Assembly (NCBI GenBank): GCA_029256005.1
Contig: JAQSYS010000122.1
Coordinates: 1-5,919, forward strand
Direction: 5' to 3'
DNA: 5,919 nucleotides
DNA from: Sedimentibacter sp.
GTDB lineage: Bacteria; Bacillota; Clostridia; Tissierellales; Sedimentibacteraceae
Part shown: positions 5,367 to 5,919 of the stretch, piece by piece
Layout: every line of letters starts with the position of its first letter
Numbering within the stretch: the stretch's first letter is position 1
The notes under the pieces: model-generated
What the model saw: the letters and a program-made list of their open reading frames with translations, nothing else
What the model was told of the DNA's origin: nothing
The model's database searches: none
Translations under genes and position numbers: made by a program

Positions 5367-5406
5367 CAGAAGGCAGGATTATTTGATTTATGCTTTCTGC
5401 TTTTTT
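5366..5406 (+). terminator. Riboswitch-controlled intrinsic terminator before grdX
   Basis: GCAGAAGGCA (5366-5375) pairs with TGCTTTCTGC (5391-5400) through 10 pairs including one G-U, with a 15-base loop, followed by six Ts (5401-5406). Its first base is also the last base of aptamer 2 P1, the usual arrangement of an expression platform. It lies 40 bases before the grdX start. Confidence 0.88.
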
Positions 5407-5445
5407 AATATCATTTTGCTAATAAATTACAATTGGATGGGAATA

Positions 5446-5805
5446 ATGATTATAACAAATAATGATTGGGTATATGACAAATATAAAAATAAGTACAACA
5501 CATTGTTTATTGAAGGTGGTTTTAAAGATGTTCTTGTTAAAACGAGGGACAAGGTTCATGAAGGATATGAGCTTCTTACACATCCATTGGCAAGTAGCAT
5601 AAAACCAAATGAAACACCTTATAAATCAGTAATAATTTCTGATGAAAAGGGAAACTTAAATTTGGATTCTGTTTATATTATTGAAAATTCGATTATGTCA
5701 TTTGATAACTTTAATTTAAATAAAATAAAAAATATTACTGAAAAGATGAAAGAAGATTTTAAATTAATCGATTTAACAGTGCTGGAAAGCGCGTTAAATA
5801 TATAA
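5446..5805 (+). CDS. grdX: GrdX family protein of the glycine reductase operon
   Basis: A cytoplasmic protein of 119 residues matching GrdX, a small conserved protein of unknown biochemical role encoded at the head of glycine/sarcosine/betaine reductase operons. Seen: N-terminal 'MIITNNDWVYDKY' (1-13), 'FIEGG' (21-25), and the strongly conserved central block 'TRDKVHEGYELLTHPLASS' (33-51) followed by 'IKPNETPYKSVIIS' (52-65). No signal peptide or membrane segment is seen. The frame runs back to a TTG at 5383, but that lies inside the terminator and would add a non-homologous hydrophobic stretch. ATG 5446 matches family N-termini and follows a weak GGATGGG (5435-5441); ATG 5437 is the alternative, without a ribosome site. 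The weak site may limit its translation. Control by the glycine riboswitch upstream is expected. Confidence 0.92.
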   Translation: MIITNNDWVYDKYKNKYNTLFIEGGFKDVLVKTRDKVHEGYELLTHPLASSIKPNETPYKSVIISDEKGNLNLDSVYIIENSIMSFDNFNLNKIKNITEKMKEDFKLIDLTVLESALNI

Positions 5806-5842
5806 ACACAAATGAATATAAATAATTGTGGAGGTGAATGGT

Positions 5843-5919
5843 TTGAAGTTAGAATTAGGCTATGTTTTTATTAAAGATATTCAGTTTGCTGAAATATCAA
5901 AGGTAGAAAATGGTACATT
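5843..5919 (+). CDS. grdE: Glycine/sarcosine/betaine reductase component B, alpha/beta proprotein (N-terminal part)
   Basis: Only the first 25 codons are visible before the right edge: 'LKLELGYVFIKDIQFAEIS' then 'KVENGT'. This matches the start of GrdE and its paralogues GrdG and GrdI ('M-[RK]-LELG-x-x-x-[IV]-KD-[IV]-QF...NG'). GrdE is the precursor that is cleaved to give the pyruvoyl-containing subunit of the substrate-specific component B, which activates glycine for reduction to acetyl phosphate. The start is TTG 5843, with GGAGGTG (5830-5836) 6 bases upstream; the ATG at 5838 runs into TGA after two codons, and the in-frame GTG at 5834 overlaps the ribosome site. The glycine riboswitch favours grdE over the sarcosine (grdG) or betaine (grdI) forms, but so short a fragment cannot prove it. 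No trxB/trxA lies between it and grdX. Confidence 0.82.
   Translation, partial: MKLELGYVFIKDIQFAEISKVENGT

Noticed and set aside
5383..5445. TTG start at 5383 for grdX
   Set aside because: It lies in the loop of the riboswitch terminator; the added residues come from the T-run and do not match GrdX.

Overview
The window looks like a chromosomal segment of a low-GC, anaerobic, amino-acid-fermenting Firmicute (Clostridia/Tissierellia type). The basis is the AT-rich sequence with strong GGAGG ribosome binding sites, a 2-oxoacid:ferredoxin oxidoreductase subunit at the left edge, and the start of a glycine reductase (Stickland) operon under a tandem glycine riboswitch at the right edge. Genus cannot be fixed from the sequence alone. 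All genes lie on the + strand.

Layout: (1) 2-379, the C-terminal part of a 2-oxoacid:ferredoxin oxidoreductase gamma subunit, closed by a strong intrinsic terminator at 394-427. (2) 455-2499, an extended -10 promoter followed by three overlapping genes: queG (epoxyqueuosine reductase), a small DUF503 protein, and nth (endonuclease III). (3) 2534-4698, a second promoter inside a perfect 10-bp inverted repeat, then trmL (tRNA wobble 2'-O-methyltransferase) and a Na+/phosphate cotransporter with a C-terminal PhoU-like domain, ended by a terminator at 4707-4734. (4) 4699-5445, about 750 bases with no convincing gene. Its left part is a chain of perfect hairpins (4729-4901), its middle is AT-rich with a dyad and ACTTAAA repeats, and its right part holds a good promoter, a tandem glycine riboswitch and an intrinsic terminator. 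(5) 5446-5919, grdX and the first 25 codons of grdE (or a paralogue), entering the glycine reductase operon.

Functional links: queG and trmL both modify the tRNA wobble base (position 34), in two adjacent transcription units. The riboswitch reports glycine to the operon that consumes it as electron acceptor. The ferredoxin oxidoreductase is the oxidative side of the same amino-acid-fermenting lifestyle, though it belongs to a separate transcription unit.

No wholly new gene system is visible. The least explained parts are the hairpin chain at 4729-4901, the atypical second glycine aptamer with its possible antiterminator pairing, and the inverted repeat that brackets the trmL promoter.
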